14,468 nt of DNA from BNXB01 sp031548005 (GCA_031548005.1 JAVBRK010000060.1:1-14468); one strand, 5' to 3'. Numbered from the stretch's first letter, positions 5,585 through 13,978 are shown. Made by a program: numbers and translations. Notes: generated by a model not told the origin, from the letters alone.

Positions 5585-8500
5585 GGATGGGTTCCTCCCG
5601 GTTCTTTTTTTTGAGGTTCAATGTTTGCTTCATTTGTATTTATAAGTCCCGACCGGCTGATTTTTTCCTGGATATTCTGGAAAATGATAAACAGAGACGG
5701 GATCACTAAAATACCCAACAAGGTACCAACGAGCATTCCTCCAATGGCGCTGGTACCGATAGACCGGTTACCGATAGCTCCCGCTCCGGAAGCAAACATC
5801 AGAGGTAGAAGTCCGCAAATAAAAGCAAAAGAAGTCATCAGGATGGGGCGGAGACGGGCTTTGGCCCCGTTTACCGCCGCATCGACGATACTCATTCCTG
5901 CCTGTCTCCGCTGAATAGCGTATTCTACGATCAGGATGGCGTTTTTAGCCAGCAGTCCGATCAGCATAATCAATGAAATCTGCACATAAATATTATTGAC
6001 AATTCCACGGCTGAGTCCGAAAATGCCCAGGAAAATATACACTCCGCAAAGTCCGACAGGCAGGGATATGATTACACTTAAGGGGACGATGTAACTTTCA
6101 TACAAAGCAGATAACAGGAGGTATACGAAAATCAGGCTTAGCCCGAATATGATCAGGATCTGGCTCCCGCTATTCGCTTCTTCCCGGGTCATGCCCGAAT
6201 ATTCAAAACCATATCCGGAAGGCAGGGTTTGCCGGCTGACTTCGTCTACAGCCTTGATCACATCCCCGGTGCTGTATCCTTTCAGGAAATCGGGAATGAT
6301 CGTCACATCGATCGATGAGTACATATTAAACCGCGACAGGGTTTGCGGACCAGTCACATCTTTTATAGCTATAAACTCGGTAATGGGGGCCATTTCGCCT
6401 CCGGAGGTCCGGATCGTCAGGTTACTGAGGTCCTCCAATCTGGACCGGTATTCGGGAGAAGCCTGCACCAACACCCGGAATTGTTTTCCGTACAAGTTGA
6501 AGTTGGAAATATACATACTCCCCACATAAGCCTGCAAAGTGGTCATGATATCACTCAGATTCAATCCGGCATCTTTGATTTTGGCAATATTGGCTTCAAT
6601 TATTTTCTGGGGAAATTTGGTATTAAAAGTGGTCTTGGCCACCATGACTTCCGGCCGGGCGCTCATCGTGTTCAGAAAATCGCTGGAGATGGAGAAGAAC
6701 TGATCGATATCTCCTCCGGTCTTATCCTGAAGTTGTAATTCCACCCCAGTACTCAATCCGAATCCCTGCAAGGTCGGAGTTCCGAAAAACAAAAAGGTCG
6801 CATCTTTAATATCTTTGGTTTTCTGAGTCATCATGCTGGCCACTTCCACGTAGTTCATCTTCCGTTCATTCCAGGATTTCATCTTAATAACAATGGAGGC
6901 ATAAGAACTACCCTGGCCGCTCATGAAGTTGATTCCGGTAATGTCCATCACATGGTTTACTCCATCGATTTGACGGGCTATTTCAACGACCTCGCCAACC
7001 ACCTCCTCTGTTCTTTCCAAAGAAGATCCCGGAGCTAAGGAAATCATCCCCATAATTCCCCCGTTATCTTCCTGAGGAACAAATCCGGTGGGTATCAGCT
7101 TCATTAATCCGAAAAGCAAAGCGGTACAAACAACAATGATCGAGAGCGTAATCCAGCGATGCCCTTTTTTCCCCAGAAACCGGATGGTTTTCTCATACCG
7201 GTCGGTTCCGGTTTTGAATATCCGGTTAAAAACCGAATAAAACTGCTGAATTCCTCTTTTATGTTCCTCCTTTTCTCCTTCCGGATGAGGTTTCAGAAAG
7301 AGGGCGCATAGAGCCGGACTTAATGTCAGTGCGTTAGCCGCCGATATGACAATGGCGATAGCCAACGTCAGACCAAATTGTTTGTAGAAAATACCGGTAG
7401 TTCCTCCGATAAAGCTGACCGGGACGAAGACGGACGCCATGACCAGGGTAATGGAAACAATGGCCGGAGCTATTTCGTTCATCGCTTTGATGGTCGCTTC
7501 TTTGGAGTTCCGGATCCCGGCTTCCATATGGGCGTGGACAGCCTCGACGACTACAATGGCATCGTCGACCACGATCCCGATGGCCAGTACCAATGCAAAT
7601 AGTGTGAGTAAATTGATTGAAAACCCGAATAGTTGCAGGAAAAAGAACGTTCCGACAATGGCTACCGGAACCGCAATGGCCGGAATAATCGTTGATTTTG
7701 TACTTTGCAGAAAAATAAATACAACGATGAATACCAGGATAAAAGCTTCAATCAGTGTATGAATTACTTTTTCGATGGATGCGTCCAGAAACTCATTACT
7801 GTCCATAACATAAGTGACCTTAACTCCGGGAGGAAACGAACGGGCGGCATCATCGATGACCGATTTGATGTTATTGATCAATTCCGAAGCATTGGATCCG
7901 GCAGTTTGGCTGACAGCAATGGCTACAGACGATTGCCCGTCGATACGGGATATTACTGTATAACTCAGAGATCCGAGCTCCACATCGGCTACATCCTTTA
8001 CTTTCAATACCTGTCCGTTGACCGACCGGATAATGATATTGCTGAATTCATCGACAGTTTTCAAACGTCCGGTATATTTCAGGGTATATTGAAACGTTTG
8101 ATCTGAATTCTGCCCAAGTTCTCCGGGGGCGGCCTCAATATTCTGATCTGCCAGAGCTGCAATAACTTCTGTCGGGTTAATGCGGTAACTCATCATTTTA
8201 TCGGGCTTCAGCCAGATCCGCATGGAATAATCCCGCGAACCATAAGCCTGGGCGCTTCCGACTCCATATACCCGCTTGATCTGGGGCAACAGGTTGATAT
8301 TGGCATAATTTTGCAGAAATTGGGTGTCGTATTCCGGATTATCCGAAGACAAGGTGAGCATCAGAACCGTACTGCTCTGCTGCTTTTGTACCGTAACCCC
8401 GACTTTAGTCACTTCCTGAGGCAATAGCGGAGTCGCCTTCGACACCAGGTTCTGTACATTTACCGAAGCAATATCCGGATTGATTCCCTGTTTGAAGTAA

Positions 8501-8775
8501 ATACTGATCTGGGCTGTTCCACTGTTAGAAGCTTTAGAAGTCATGTAGGTCATTCCTTCTACCCCATTGATAGCTTCTTCAAGCGGCACAATCACCGAAT
8601 TCATGATCACATCCGCATTGGCGCCCTGGTATGTTGTTTGTACCTGAACTGTAGGAGGTGCGATATTCGGATATTGTTCGATCGGCAAAGTCAATAATCC
8701 GATGATCCCGAGAACTACAATGATAACTGAAATGACTGTGGATAGTACCGGCCTTTCTATAAATATCTTGAGCAT
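5581..8775 (-). CDS. RND multidrug efflux permease, AcrB/HAE1 family
   Basis: The 1064-residue inner-membrane proton antiporter is full length. It has twelve predicted helices in two halves, each with a large periplasmic loop. Helix 1 is at about residues 11-30 after the typical MLKIFIERPV start. Proton-relay residues are intact: Asp404 and Asp405 in GIVVDDAIVVVEAVHAHME (helix 4) and Lys944 in GLLAKNAILIVEYA (helix 10), with RLRP at 974-977. The second half opens with GFVPQEDNGG (564-573). The loop and motif pattern is that of hydrophobe/amphiphile exporters rather than heavy-metal (CusA) types. It lies 19 bases after the adaptor gene and overlaps the outer-membrane gene. Substrates may include antibiotics, dyes or bile salts by family analogy only. 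Confidence 0.97.
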   Translation of the reverse strand: MLKIFIERPVLSTVISVIIVVLGIIGLLTLPIEQYPNIAPPTVQVQTTYQGANADVIMNSVIVPLEEAINGVEGMTYMTSKASNSGTAQISIYFKQGINPDIASVNVQNLVSKATPLLPQEVTKVGVTVQKQQSSTVLMLTLSSDNPEYDTQFLQNYANINLLPQIKRVYGVGSAQAYGSRDYSMRIWLKPDKMMSYRINPTEVIAALADQNIEAAPGELGQNSDQTFQYTLKYTGRLKTVDEFSNIIIRSVNGQVLKVKDVADVELGSLSYTVISRIDGQSSVAIAVSQTAGSNASELINNIKSVIDDAARSFPPGVKVTYVMDSNEFLDASIEKVIHTLIEAFILVFIVVFIFLQSTKSTIIPAIAVPVAIVGTFFFLQLFGFSINLLTLFALVLAIGIVVDDAIVVVEAVHAHMEAGIRNSKEATIKAMNEIAPAIVSITLVMASVFVPVSFIGGTTGIFYKQFGLTLAIAIVISAANALTLSPALCALFLKPHPEGEKEEHKRGIQQFYSVFNRIFKTGTDRYEKTIRFLGKKGHRWITLSIIVVCTALLFGLMKLIPTGFVPQEDNGGIMGMISLAPGSSLERTEEVVGEVVEIARQIDGVNHVMDITGINFMSGQGSSYASIVIKMKSWNERKMNYVEVASMMTQKTKDIKDATFLFFGTPTLQGFGLSTGVELQLQDKTGGDIDQFFSISSDFLNTMSARPEVMVAKTTFNTKFPQKIIEANIAKIKDAGLNLSDIMTTLQAYVGSMYISNFNLYGKQFRVLVQASPEYRSRLEDLSNLTIRTSGGEMAPITEFIAIKDVTGPQTLSRFNMYSSIDVTIIPDFLKGYSTGDVIKAVDEVSRQTLPSGYGFEYSGMTREEANSGSQILIIFGLSLIFVYLLLSALYESYIVPLSVIISLPVGLCGVYIFLGIFGLSRGIVNNIYVQISLIMLIGLLAKNAILIVEYAIQRRQAGMSIVDAAVNGAKARLRPILMTSFAFICGLLPLMFASGAGAIGNRSIGTSAIGGMLVGTLLGILVIPSLFIIFQNIQEKISRSGLINTNEANIEPQKKEPGGTHP

Positions 8776-8794
8776 TGTATCTCATTTTTAAGTA

Positions 8795-9907
8795 TTATTT
8801 CTGAATATCGATTTTTTGGCCTTCATGTAAAGTGGCAACACCTTCGACGATAACCGTATCTCCTTCGAAAAGTCCTCCGGTAACTGCAAAATTCTTACCG
8901 TCGGGCATGCTTCTTACCGAGATGATCGTTTGTTTCGCTGTATTGTTTTCCACTTTGTACAGCAGCACTTTATCCTGTTGGGTAAAGGTTGCTTCCTGAG
9001 GAACAACAAATACGCTGTCCAACCGGATAGGAATTGCAATTTTACCACTCGACCCGCTTCGCAGCATTCCCTGATTATTCGGAAACTTTGCTCTCAGATT
9101 CACTGATCCGGTCGAGATATTGACCACTCCGGAAATAGTCTCTATTCTTCCTTTTTCCGGATAAGGACTTCCATCGGCAGTGATGAGTGTCACTTCCGGC
9201 AGGTTTTTTATTTTTTCACTTTGGTTATTTCCTTTCGTGTCTTTCAGAAACTCCATTAATTCTTTTTCATTCAGGGAAAAATAGGCATAAATATGCCTGG
9301 TATTTGCCACGGTGGTCAGGACATCCTCTTTATCGACCAGACTTCCCTGGCGGTACGGAATAGTTCCGGCAACACCGTCTACAGGACTGGTCACCGTGGC
9401 CCATTCCCGGGTGGCCTGTGCATTCCGGAGTGTTGCTTCAGCCTGCTTCAGGGAGGCTTGTGCCGATTTATAAGCATTTTCGTAGGTTTGTAACTGAACC
9501 GGACTGATGATTCCTTTTTCCGCCAGGGGACGAATCCGGTCGACATTCACCTGGGCTGTATTCAATTGTGCCTGAGAACTATTTACAGCCGCCTGTCCGG
9601 ATGCCACTGCCTGCTCCGAGGAAGGAGAATTAATTTTAAATAGCGCCTGTCCTTTTTTTACGGAGGAGCCTTCATCGATATAAATTGCATCGATAAAGCC
9701 ATCGACCCGGGGCCGGATCTCGATATCTTCCTCTCCTCTGACGGTTGCCGGAAATATGATCTCCAGCCCGGCAGGCTGTGTGGAGATGATAGCAACCGGG
9801 TACGCTTTAGGGGTGACTTCTACCTGATTCTTGCTTTTTTTTCCGCATCCGGAAAGGAATATGGTAGTACAAGCACCCAGAAAAAGAATTTTAGTTTTAA
9901 TCCCCAT
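8795..9907 (-). CDS. RND efflux periplasmic adaptor (membrane fusion protein), lipoprotein
   Basis: The 370-residue protein is an AcrA/MexA-type adaptor bridging permease and outer-membrane duct. A signal peptide ends in LSGC, giving lipidated Cys21. The order of domains is standard: first half of the lipoyl domain (about 60-92, IRPRVDGFIDAIYIDEGSSV), an alanine- and glutamine-rich coiled-coil hairpin (about 95-168), second lipoyl half (172-200, SPVDGVAGTIPYRQG), then beta-barrel and membrane-proximal domains. It is the first gene of the efflux operon. No canonical TAnnTTTG box is visible upstream, which suggests a regulated or non-consensus promoter in the region 9908-10080. Confidence 0.95.
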   Translation of the reverse strand: MGIKTKILFLGACTTIFLSGCGKKSKNQVEVTPKAYPVAIISTQPAGLEIIFPATVRGEEDIEIRPRVDGFIDAIYIDEGSSVKKGQALFKINSPSSEQAVASGQAAVNSSQAQLNTAQVNVDRIRPLAEKGIISPVQLQTYENAYKSAQASLKQAEATLRNAQATREWATVTSPVDGVAGTIPYRQGSLVDKEDVLTTVANTRHIYAYFSLNEKELMEFLKDTKGNNQSEKIKNLPEVTLITADGSPYPEKGRIETISGVVNISTGSVNLRAKFPNNQGMLRSGSSGKIAIPIRLDSVFVVPQEATFTQQDKVLLYKVENNTAKQTIISVRSMPDGKNFAVTGGLFEGDTVIVEGVATLHEGQKIDIQK

Positions 9908-9951
9908 CTTATTTATTCTTATTAGGTTATACCAATAGATCCTGAGTGGCC

Positions 9952-10017
9952 TTTATTGAATTTTACACCTCATTTTTTAATCCGGGTTCTGATTTTGTAA
10001 ATAACGAATTCAATAAA
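9952..10017. promoter_or_regulatory. Inverted repeat upstream of RND efflux operon (candidate operator)
   Basis: TTTATTGAATT at 9952-9962 and AATTCAATAAA at 10007-10017 are perfect 11-bp reverse complements with a 44-base spacer. The pair lies 45-110 bases before the adaptor start codon, where regulator sites for efflux operons usually are. No other function is apparent. The arms are AT-rich, so chance cannot be excluded, and no TetR- or AraC-type gene adjoins the operon. Confidence 0.35.
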
Positions 10018-10080
10018 ATATATGTGAAGAATTATTCTTTTTTAAAACAAGCCAACGTGAAGATTGTTTGAAAAAATTAC

Positions 10081-10119
10081 AAAAAAAATCCTTGAAATTC
10101 ACCAGATTCCAAGGATTTT
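10081..10119 (-). terminator. Rho-independent terminator of the zinc-ribbon/SPFH/MORN operon
   Basis: AAAATCCTTG at 10085-10094 and CAAGGATTTT at 10110-10119 form a perfect 10-bp stem with a 15-base loop. On the minus strand the stem is followed by eight U residues (A run at 10081-10088). It starts 20 bases after the stop of the small membrane-protein gene and so ends that operon. Confidence 0.8.
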
Positions 10120-10139
10120 CATTTCAAAATAAAGTATTG

Positions 10140-10373
10140 TTATTCGTTCATCATATGAGCCTTATTGCCCTCTTTACTGTATTTTTCTTTTTTAAAGAAC
10201 AAGGTAATCAGTAATGCAAGAACAGCCAGCAGAATCAATGCGGCCAACAGGGTCACCCCGGATTTCCAACCGATTTCCCAGGGAACCGGATATATTCCCC
10301 AAATCGCCAGAATGCCCAGTACTCCAATGGCTAAAACGACTAAAACAGATAGTATTCCTAAAAATATTTTCAT
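10140..10373 (-). CDS. Small two-helix membrane protein, unknown function
   Basis: The 77-residue protein has two hydrophobic helices, at about 4-25 (FLGILSVLVVLAIGVLGILA) and 38-60, joined by an aromatic loop WGIYPVPWEIGWKSG (25-39). A charged tail KKEKYSKEGNK faces the cytoplasm if the N-terminus is inside. I know no function for it. It is the last gene of a four-gene unit, 17 bases after the MORN-repeat gene stop and 20 bases before the terminator, so it is very likely expressed with the SPFH and zinc-ribbon proteins and may be a membrane partner. Intact start, strong hydrophobic periodicity and the operon position support a real gene. Confidence 0.7.
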   Translation of the reverse strand: MKIFLGILSVLVVLAIGVLGILAIWGIYPVPWEIGWKSGVTLLAALILLAVLALLITLFFKKEKYSKEGNKAHMMNE

Positions 10374-10390
10374 AACTTTATACTTTTAAT

Positions 10391-11572
10391 TTATTCGACA
10401 TCGATCACTCCGGAAGAATTCTCTTTCAATTGAATCGAAGGATGCTTTTTATAGTTCTTATTTTTATATGTTTTTTGCCCCGATCCGTTGTATTGCTCGA
10501 CATTCACAAGATCTCCCTCTTCATCAAGCAGCCTGACGATCTGCAATTTACCATCCTGATATTCTTTCTCATAGATCGTACGGCCGTTTTTAACAACCCC
10601 TTCCCTCCACAATATCCCGGTGTGGTATATTTTGAATTCACCTTCTCTTCTTCCGTTGGCATACATTGTTTCCTGCGAGATTACATGCGGACTTTCATCA
10701 TAATCGGTGCGTTTACCGTTCAGTTCGCCTTTGGCATATTCTTCAATACATTGCAATACATTTCCTTTATAATAGTTACGAACCTCCCCGTGTAACTGAT
10801 CGTTCAAAAGATGTTCCACCAGTTGTAAATCTCCGTTTTCGGCCCGGTATACCCATTCTCCGCACCTTTTACCATTTTCGTCGTAGGTTCCTTTTTTTTG
10901 TATATTCCCGTTGGGATAGAACCGGCAATATTCGCCGGTAATCTTTCCCCGGGTATATTCGGATGTCGTTTTATATCCCTGGCTATCCTCCAGCATGGAT
11001 TTTCCGTTCTGATAACCATGCTGATAATTTTCAATTCCGATCACTTTACCTTCCTTGTTATAAGTGATCATCTCCCCGTGAAATTGTCCGTTTTCATCGT
11101 AAAACCGTTCCTTTTCGATCTGTCCGTTCGAAAAGTAGGAGATATAATGCTGCATCACTCCGTTTCTGACGGTAGATACGCCCGGATATTTATTTTCCAG
11201 TCCGTTCGATCCGTACTCGTACACCTTTCCATCGTATTTTCCATCTTTGAAGGTACCTTTCTCATAAAGGCTATTATAAAAATATTCCTCCCAGGTACCA
11301 TTGGCGATCCCTTTCCTGAAATTACCGATGTAATATTTATTCCGTTTGATAATGATGTGATAAGCACCCTGCAAGGGCTTTCTGTTCGTCCCTTCACTGA
11401 ACTGGCAGACTCCGTTACCCAGAGAAAGCACGTGGATGGTAACGATATCGGGCTCTTTTGCATTTTTATTGACCTTAAACCCCTGATAAGCGCCATCATC
11501 GATTTGAGCGACCAACGAGGCACAGGAAAGTATAAGCAATAGAAATAACGTGATTACTTTACTATATTTCAT
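10391..11572 (-). CDS. Secreted MORN-repeat (YwqK-like) protein
   Basis: The 393-residue protein has a type I signal peptide (about residues 1-22, cleavage probably in SLVA/QID). Roughly ten MORN-type repeats of 20-25 residues follow, with the recurring pattern of glycine, aromatic residue and NG or DG turn: YIGNFRKGIANGTWEEYF (81-98), YFSNGQIEKERFYDENGQFHGE (146-167), FYPNGNIQKKGTYDENGKRCGEW (218-240) and others up to about 365. The MORN fold is an elongated beta-hairpin stack used for lipid or protein contact. Proteins of this type are often labelled YwqK-family antitoxins, but a signal peptide and the absence of a toxin partner argue against that role. It lies nine bases after the SPFH gene, so is probably an exported partner of that system. 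Confidence 0.85.
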   Translation of the reverse strand: MKYSKVITLFLLLILSCASLVAQIDDGAYQGFKVNKNAKEPDIVTIHVLSLGNGVCQFSEGTNRKPLQGAYHIIIKRNKYYIGNFRKGIANGTWEEYFYNSLYEKGTFKDGKYDGKVYEYGSNGLENKYPGVSTVRNGVMQHYISYFSNGQIEKERFYDENGQFHGEMITYNKEGKVIGIENYQHGYQNGKSMLEDSQGYKTTSEYTRGKITGEYCRFYPNGNIQKKGTYDENGKRCGEWVYRAENGDLQLVEHLLNDQLHGEVRNYYKGNVLQCIEEYAKGELNGKRTDYDESPHVISQETMYANGRREGEFKIYHTGILWREGVVKNGRTIYEKEYQDGKLQIVRLLDEEGDLVNVEQYNGSGQKTYKNKNYKKHPSIQLKENSSGVIDVE

Positions 11573-11581
11573 TCCAAAATA

Positions 11582-12586
11582 TCAGATTCGATTTAAAATA
11601 TCTTTTTTCTTTTCTTCAAATTCTGCCTGTGAAATGATTTTCTCATCCAACAGGAGTTTCAATTTTTTAAGTTGTACCACCGGATCGTCTTTTTCACTGC
11701 CGGACAGGATCTCATCTTTCTGCTGCAAGAGCGTTTTACCTAATTCCAAACCGGCGCCGACCTGCAAACCTGCTCCGGCCAGTCCTCCTTCATTCCGCGC
11801 AGCATCGCGCAAAGCACGTAGTTTTTCGAGTTGTACATAATCTAATCCGACTTCTGCTGCTGAAAGCGCTTCCGCAGTCATGCCCGCAATCCGCTCGACA
11901 CGTTCCTGCGTATCTTCATCAAAGGAGGTCGATTCAATACGAAAATCCGTGATTTCCAGACCCAATGTAGAAATAGTTCCGTTTATCAATGTCCGGATCA
12001 TGGACGATAACTCCGATAAATGGGAATCGATATCACGATACGAATAAGCCGATTGTGCCAGATGGGAAGCGAGCTCCGGAGTAATGCGACCGAGGATTAC
12101 CTCTTTCAGATCGCTCACCATGTAATCATCTTCCGATCCGATCAGGTTCACAAACATGGATTGAGGATCAGCAATCCGAACAGAATAATTGCCGTAAGCC
12201 CCCAGTTGTACCGGAAATTTATGCACCGGATCGAGGTATTTCACCGGAGTTGCTGTTCCCCAGGATTGATTGATAACCTCGGCCGTGCGAAAAAAATACA
12301 GGTGCATCTTGTGTTCACTCTCAAACATCTGACGAAACTTTAGAAAGTTCGTGATAAACGGATGGTTATCTGACTCGAGGAAGTACAACCCCTGTTCTGT
12401 CAATACATCCTGGATCTTTCCGTCGTATACCAGAATACACCCCTGACCGGGCGATACGATCAGCTTACTGGCATGCTTGATTTCGCTGGTAGGCGTTTTT
12501 ATTTTGTAAAACAACAGGTTGCTGTCCTGGCTTGTCCATTCGACAACCGTACTTAACTGCCTTTTAAATAATGATCTGATACCCAT
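11582..12586 (-). CDS. YdjI-type SPFH (band 7, virion-core-like) protein with C-terminal SHOCT segment
   Basis: The 334-residue protein follows the YdjI branch of SPFH proteins. It opens VVEWTSQDSNLLFYKIKTP (14-32), then has a SKLIVSPGQGCILVYDGKIQDV strand pair (40-61) and GLYFLESDNHPFITNFLKF (66-84), then NQSWGTATPVKYLD (106-119) and GAYGNYSVRIADPQSMF (129-145). A helical arm with ITDFRIESTSFDEDTQERVERIAG (212-235) and a glycine-rich stretch (267-283) come next. Residues 300-334 (DDPVVQLKKLKLLLDEKIIS onward) form a SHOCT oligomerisation segment. There is no signal peptide or clear membrane helix, so it is probably cytoplasmic or peripheral. B. subtilis YdjI ends in a zinc ribbon; here the ribbon is in the neighbouring protein. 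A scaffold role in membrane stress is inferred. Confidence 0.88.
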   Translation of the reverse strand: MGIRSLFKRQLSTVVEWTSQDSNLLFYKIKTPTSEIKHASKLIVSPGQGCILVYDGKIQDVLTEQGLYFLESDNHPFITNFLKFRQMFESEHKMHLYFFRTAEVINQSWGTATPVKYLDPVHKFPVQLGAYGNYSVRIADPQSMFVNLIGSEDDYMVSDLKEVILGRITPELASHLAQSAYSYRDIDSHLSELSSMIRTLINGTISTLGLEITDFRIESTSFDEDTQERVERIAGMTAEALSAAEVGLDYVQLEKLRALRDAARNEGGLAGAGLQVGAGLELGKTLLQQKDEILSGSEKDDPVVQLKKLKLLLDEKIISQAEFEEKKKDILNRI

Positions 12587-12601
12587 GATAATTATCTGAA
12601 T

Positions 12602-13858
12602 TTAAGAAATTTCATATGGATGCATATTCTTCCCGTCTGAACTCACTTCATAAAAAGAATCCTCTGCGGTTTGAATTATAAAACCCCGATCGGTGCGTAT
12701 CGCACGTATAATTGTTCTCACATTTTCACCCAACGGTTGGGTCCAAACAATATTACCCGATATATCCAGCAGTTGGAGGTACATGACGGCCTTGTCGGAC
12801 AATGACGGCCAGTAAGAGATCAGAATATTCCGGTCGTCGTATAGCAATACTTCAGGAGAAAAATAGATCCGCTCGTCTGTAATCGGTTTGCAGGATACAA
12901 TGCGGTACTTACCGGGATTTTCGATTTCCGGATTTTTCAGACCCATCAACCGGTTTTCCGGTCCGCCGTTATTAAATTTATACCGGACCTCGAATAACCT
13001 GGCTACATTACTCGAATGGGCGCTTTCCTGATTATAAAAAAGATAATACACTTCTTCCCTGCTACCTGGTAAAAGCGGTTGGGAAGGATTGTCCTTCAGG
13101 AATTGGAATGCCTTTTTTGTATAAAGCATATCCGGTTCCGGAAAATAATACAGGTCTTTGCCCAGGTTGGAGTGAATAAGAAAGCCTTCCCCCTGCTCTT
13201 CCGGAACAAATGACACACTCATCAGCCCGGCATTGAGCGCCGGTTTCCGGGCACATATACTATCTGTTACACTTGTAAATGCGTATTTTTCCGGTGTAAT
13301 CATATAAATACGGGAATCATCGAGAATAACATAATGTGTACTGTCGCTACGAAACCAGCGGTATGTAACTTTCTGGCTGCCGGTGCCGGCAGGTAATTCC
13401 TGCTCCCGGATCGGATTTCCGGTGACGATATCCTGAAAATAAGCCACCGTTTTATCTTGTCGGCTTTTAAGATAAAATAAAATTCCTTGCCCGTTGGCCG
13501 AAAGGGGCGTAGAAAACAAAAAACGGGAATATTCCACCGGAGACGGGTCGGCCACGACCTGTGTCGTATTTACACGGCGGCCAACACGGCTCACCTGGTC
13601 TACGCAAAACCGGATAAAAAATACAATCAACATAAAAACGGCCACGAAAGCGAAAATAGACGCTATTTTCAAAATGGAAGCGCCACTGATCTCTTTTTTA
13701 TCATGCTGGTGATTGACATTGACGTTAACATTCACATCATTGTTGTCGAGAAAAAATTCGGTACCACATTTATCACAACGATAACGATCCTGCCCGATCG
13801 ACAACGGTTTCGTATTGCCGCACTGGGGACATTTGATGACTTTGATTTGTTTTGACAT
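12602..13858 (-). CDS. Zinc-ribbon membrane protein with exported propeller-like domain
   Basis: The 418-residue protein starts with a TFIIB/rubredoxin-like zinc ribbon: Cys10 and Cys13 in KCPQCGN and Cys28 and Cys31 in RCDKCGTEF. A short linker of alternating Asn and Val (DVNVNVNVNH, 41-50) leads to one membrane helix (about 61-83). The remaining 330 residues carry strand-rich blocks with repeated W/Y-D-x-x-G turns, such as LLDISGNIVWTQPLGENV and FYEVSSDGKN near the end, suggesting a PQQ/WD-like beta-propeller. The topology is probably ribbon inside, propeller in the periplasm. It is the first gene of the operon, 15 bases before the SPFH gene. An envelope sensor or scaffold for the SPFH protein is plausible; I know no named ortholog. 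Confidence 0.75.
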   Translation of the reverse strand: MSKQIKVIKCPQCGNTKPLSIGQDRYRCDKCGTEFFLDNNDVNVNVNVNHQHDKKEISGASILKIASIFAFVAVFMLIVFFIRFCVDQVSRVGRRVNTTQVVADPSPVEYSRFLFSTPLSANGQGILFYLKSRQDKTVAYFQDIVTGNPIREQELPAGTGSQKVTYRWFRSDSTHYVILDDSRIYMITPEKYAFTSVTDSICARKPALNAGLMSVSFVPEEQGEGFLIHSNLGKDLYYFPEPDMLYTKKAFQFLKDNPSQPLLPGSREEVYYLFYNQESAHSSNVARLFEVRYKFNNGGPENRLMGLKNPEIENPGKYRIVSCKPITDERIYFSPEVLLYDDRNILISYWPSLSDKAVMYLQLLDISGNIVWTQPLGENVRTIIRAIRTDRGFIIQTAEDSFYEVSSDGKNMHPYEIS

Positions 13859-13886
13859 GAGTTAATGATAATCCCGTATAACAGTG

Positions 13887-13894
13887 CAAAAGTA
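13887..13894 (-). promoter_or_regulatory. -7 box for the zinc-ribbon/SPFH/MORN operon
   Basis: On the minus strand 13894-13887 reads TACTTTTG, a full TAnnTTTG match, with the ATG at 13858 about 25 bases after the predicted start. The -33 element is weak and falls in the tail of the preceding terminator. With the terminator at 10081-10119 it delimits a four-gene unit. Confidence 0.5.
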
Positions 13895-13915
13895 GGATAA
13901 TTTATTAAGAATCAT

Positions 13916-13950
13916 AAAAAAATCCGACAGTTATAGTTACTGCCGGATCT
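13916..13950 (-). terminator. Rho-independent terminator of the PepSY-like lipoprotein gene
   Basis: ATCCGACAGT at 13922-13931 and ACTGCCGGAT at 13939-13948 form a 10-bp stem with a 7-base loop. In the minus-strand RNA the one mismatch becomes a G-U pair, and the stem is followed by seven U residues (A run at 13916-13922). The direction therefore fits the gene ending at 13979. Confidence 0.8.
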
Positions 13951-13978
13951 TTTTAACCTAAATTCTATTTTCTTCCAT

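Noticed and set aside
5621..8106. Several long plus-strand open frames opposite the RND permease gene
   Set aside because: They are antisense shadows of a highly conserved permease, with no motifs or plausible starts of their own.
4199..9907. Heavy-metal (CusA/CzcA) efflux operon
   Set aside because: The permease has the Asp-Asp relay and loop phrases of the hydrophobe/amphiphile family, and the adaptor lacks metal-binding extensions.
10898..11542. 214-residue plus-strand open frame opposite the MORN-repeat gene
   Set aside because: It is antisense to clear MORN repeats and its apparent hydrophobicity follows from complementing Lys/Glu/Asn-rich codons.
10391..11572. Antitoxin of a toxin-antitoxin pair (YwqK family label)
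   Set aside because: The protein carries a signal peptide and no toxin-like gene (LXG or otherwise) is adjacent; the label reflects shared MORN repeats only.
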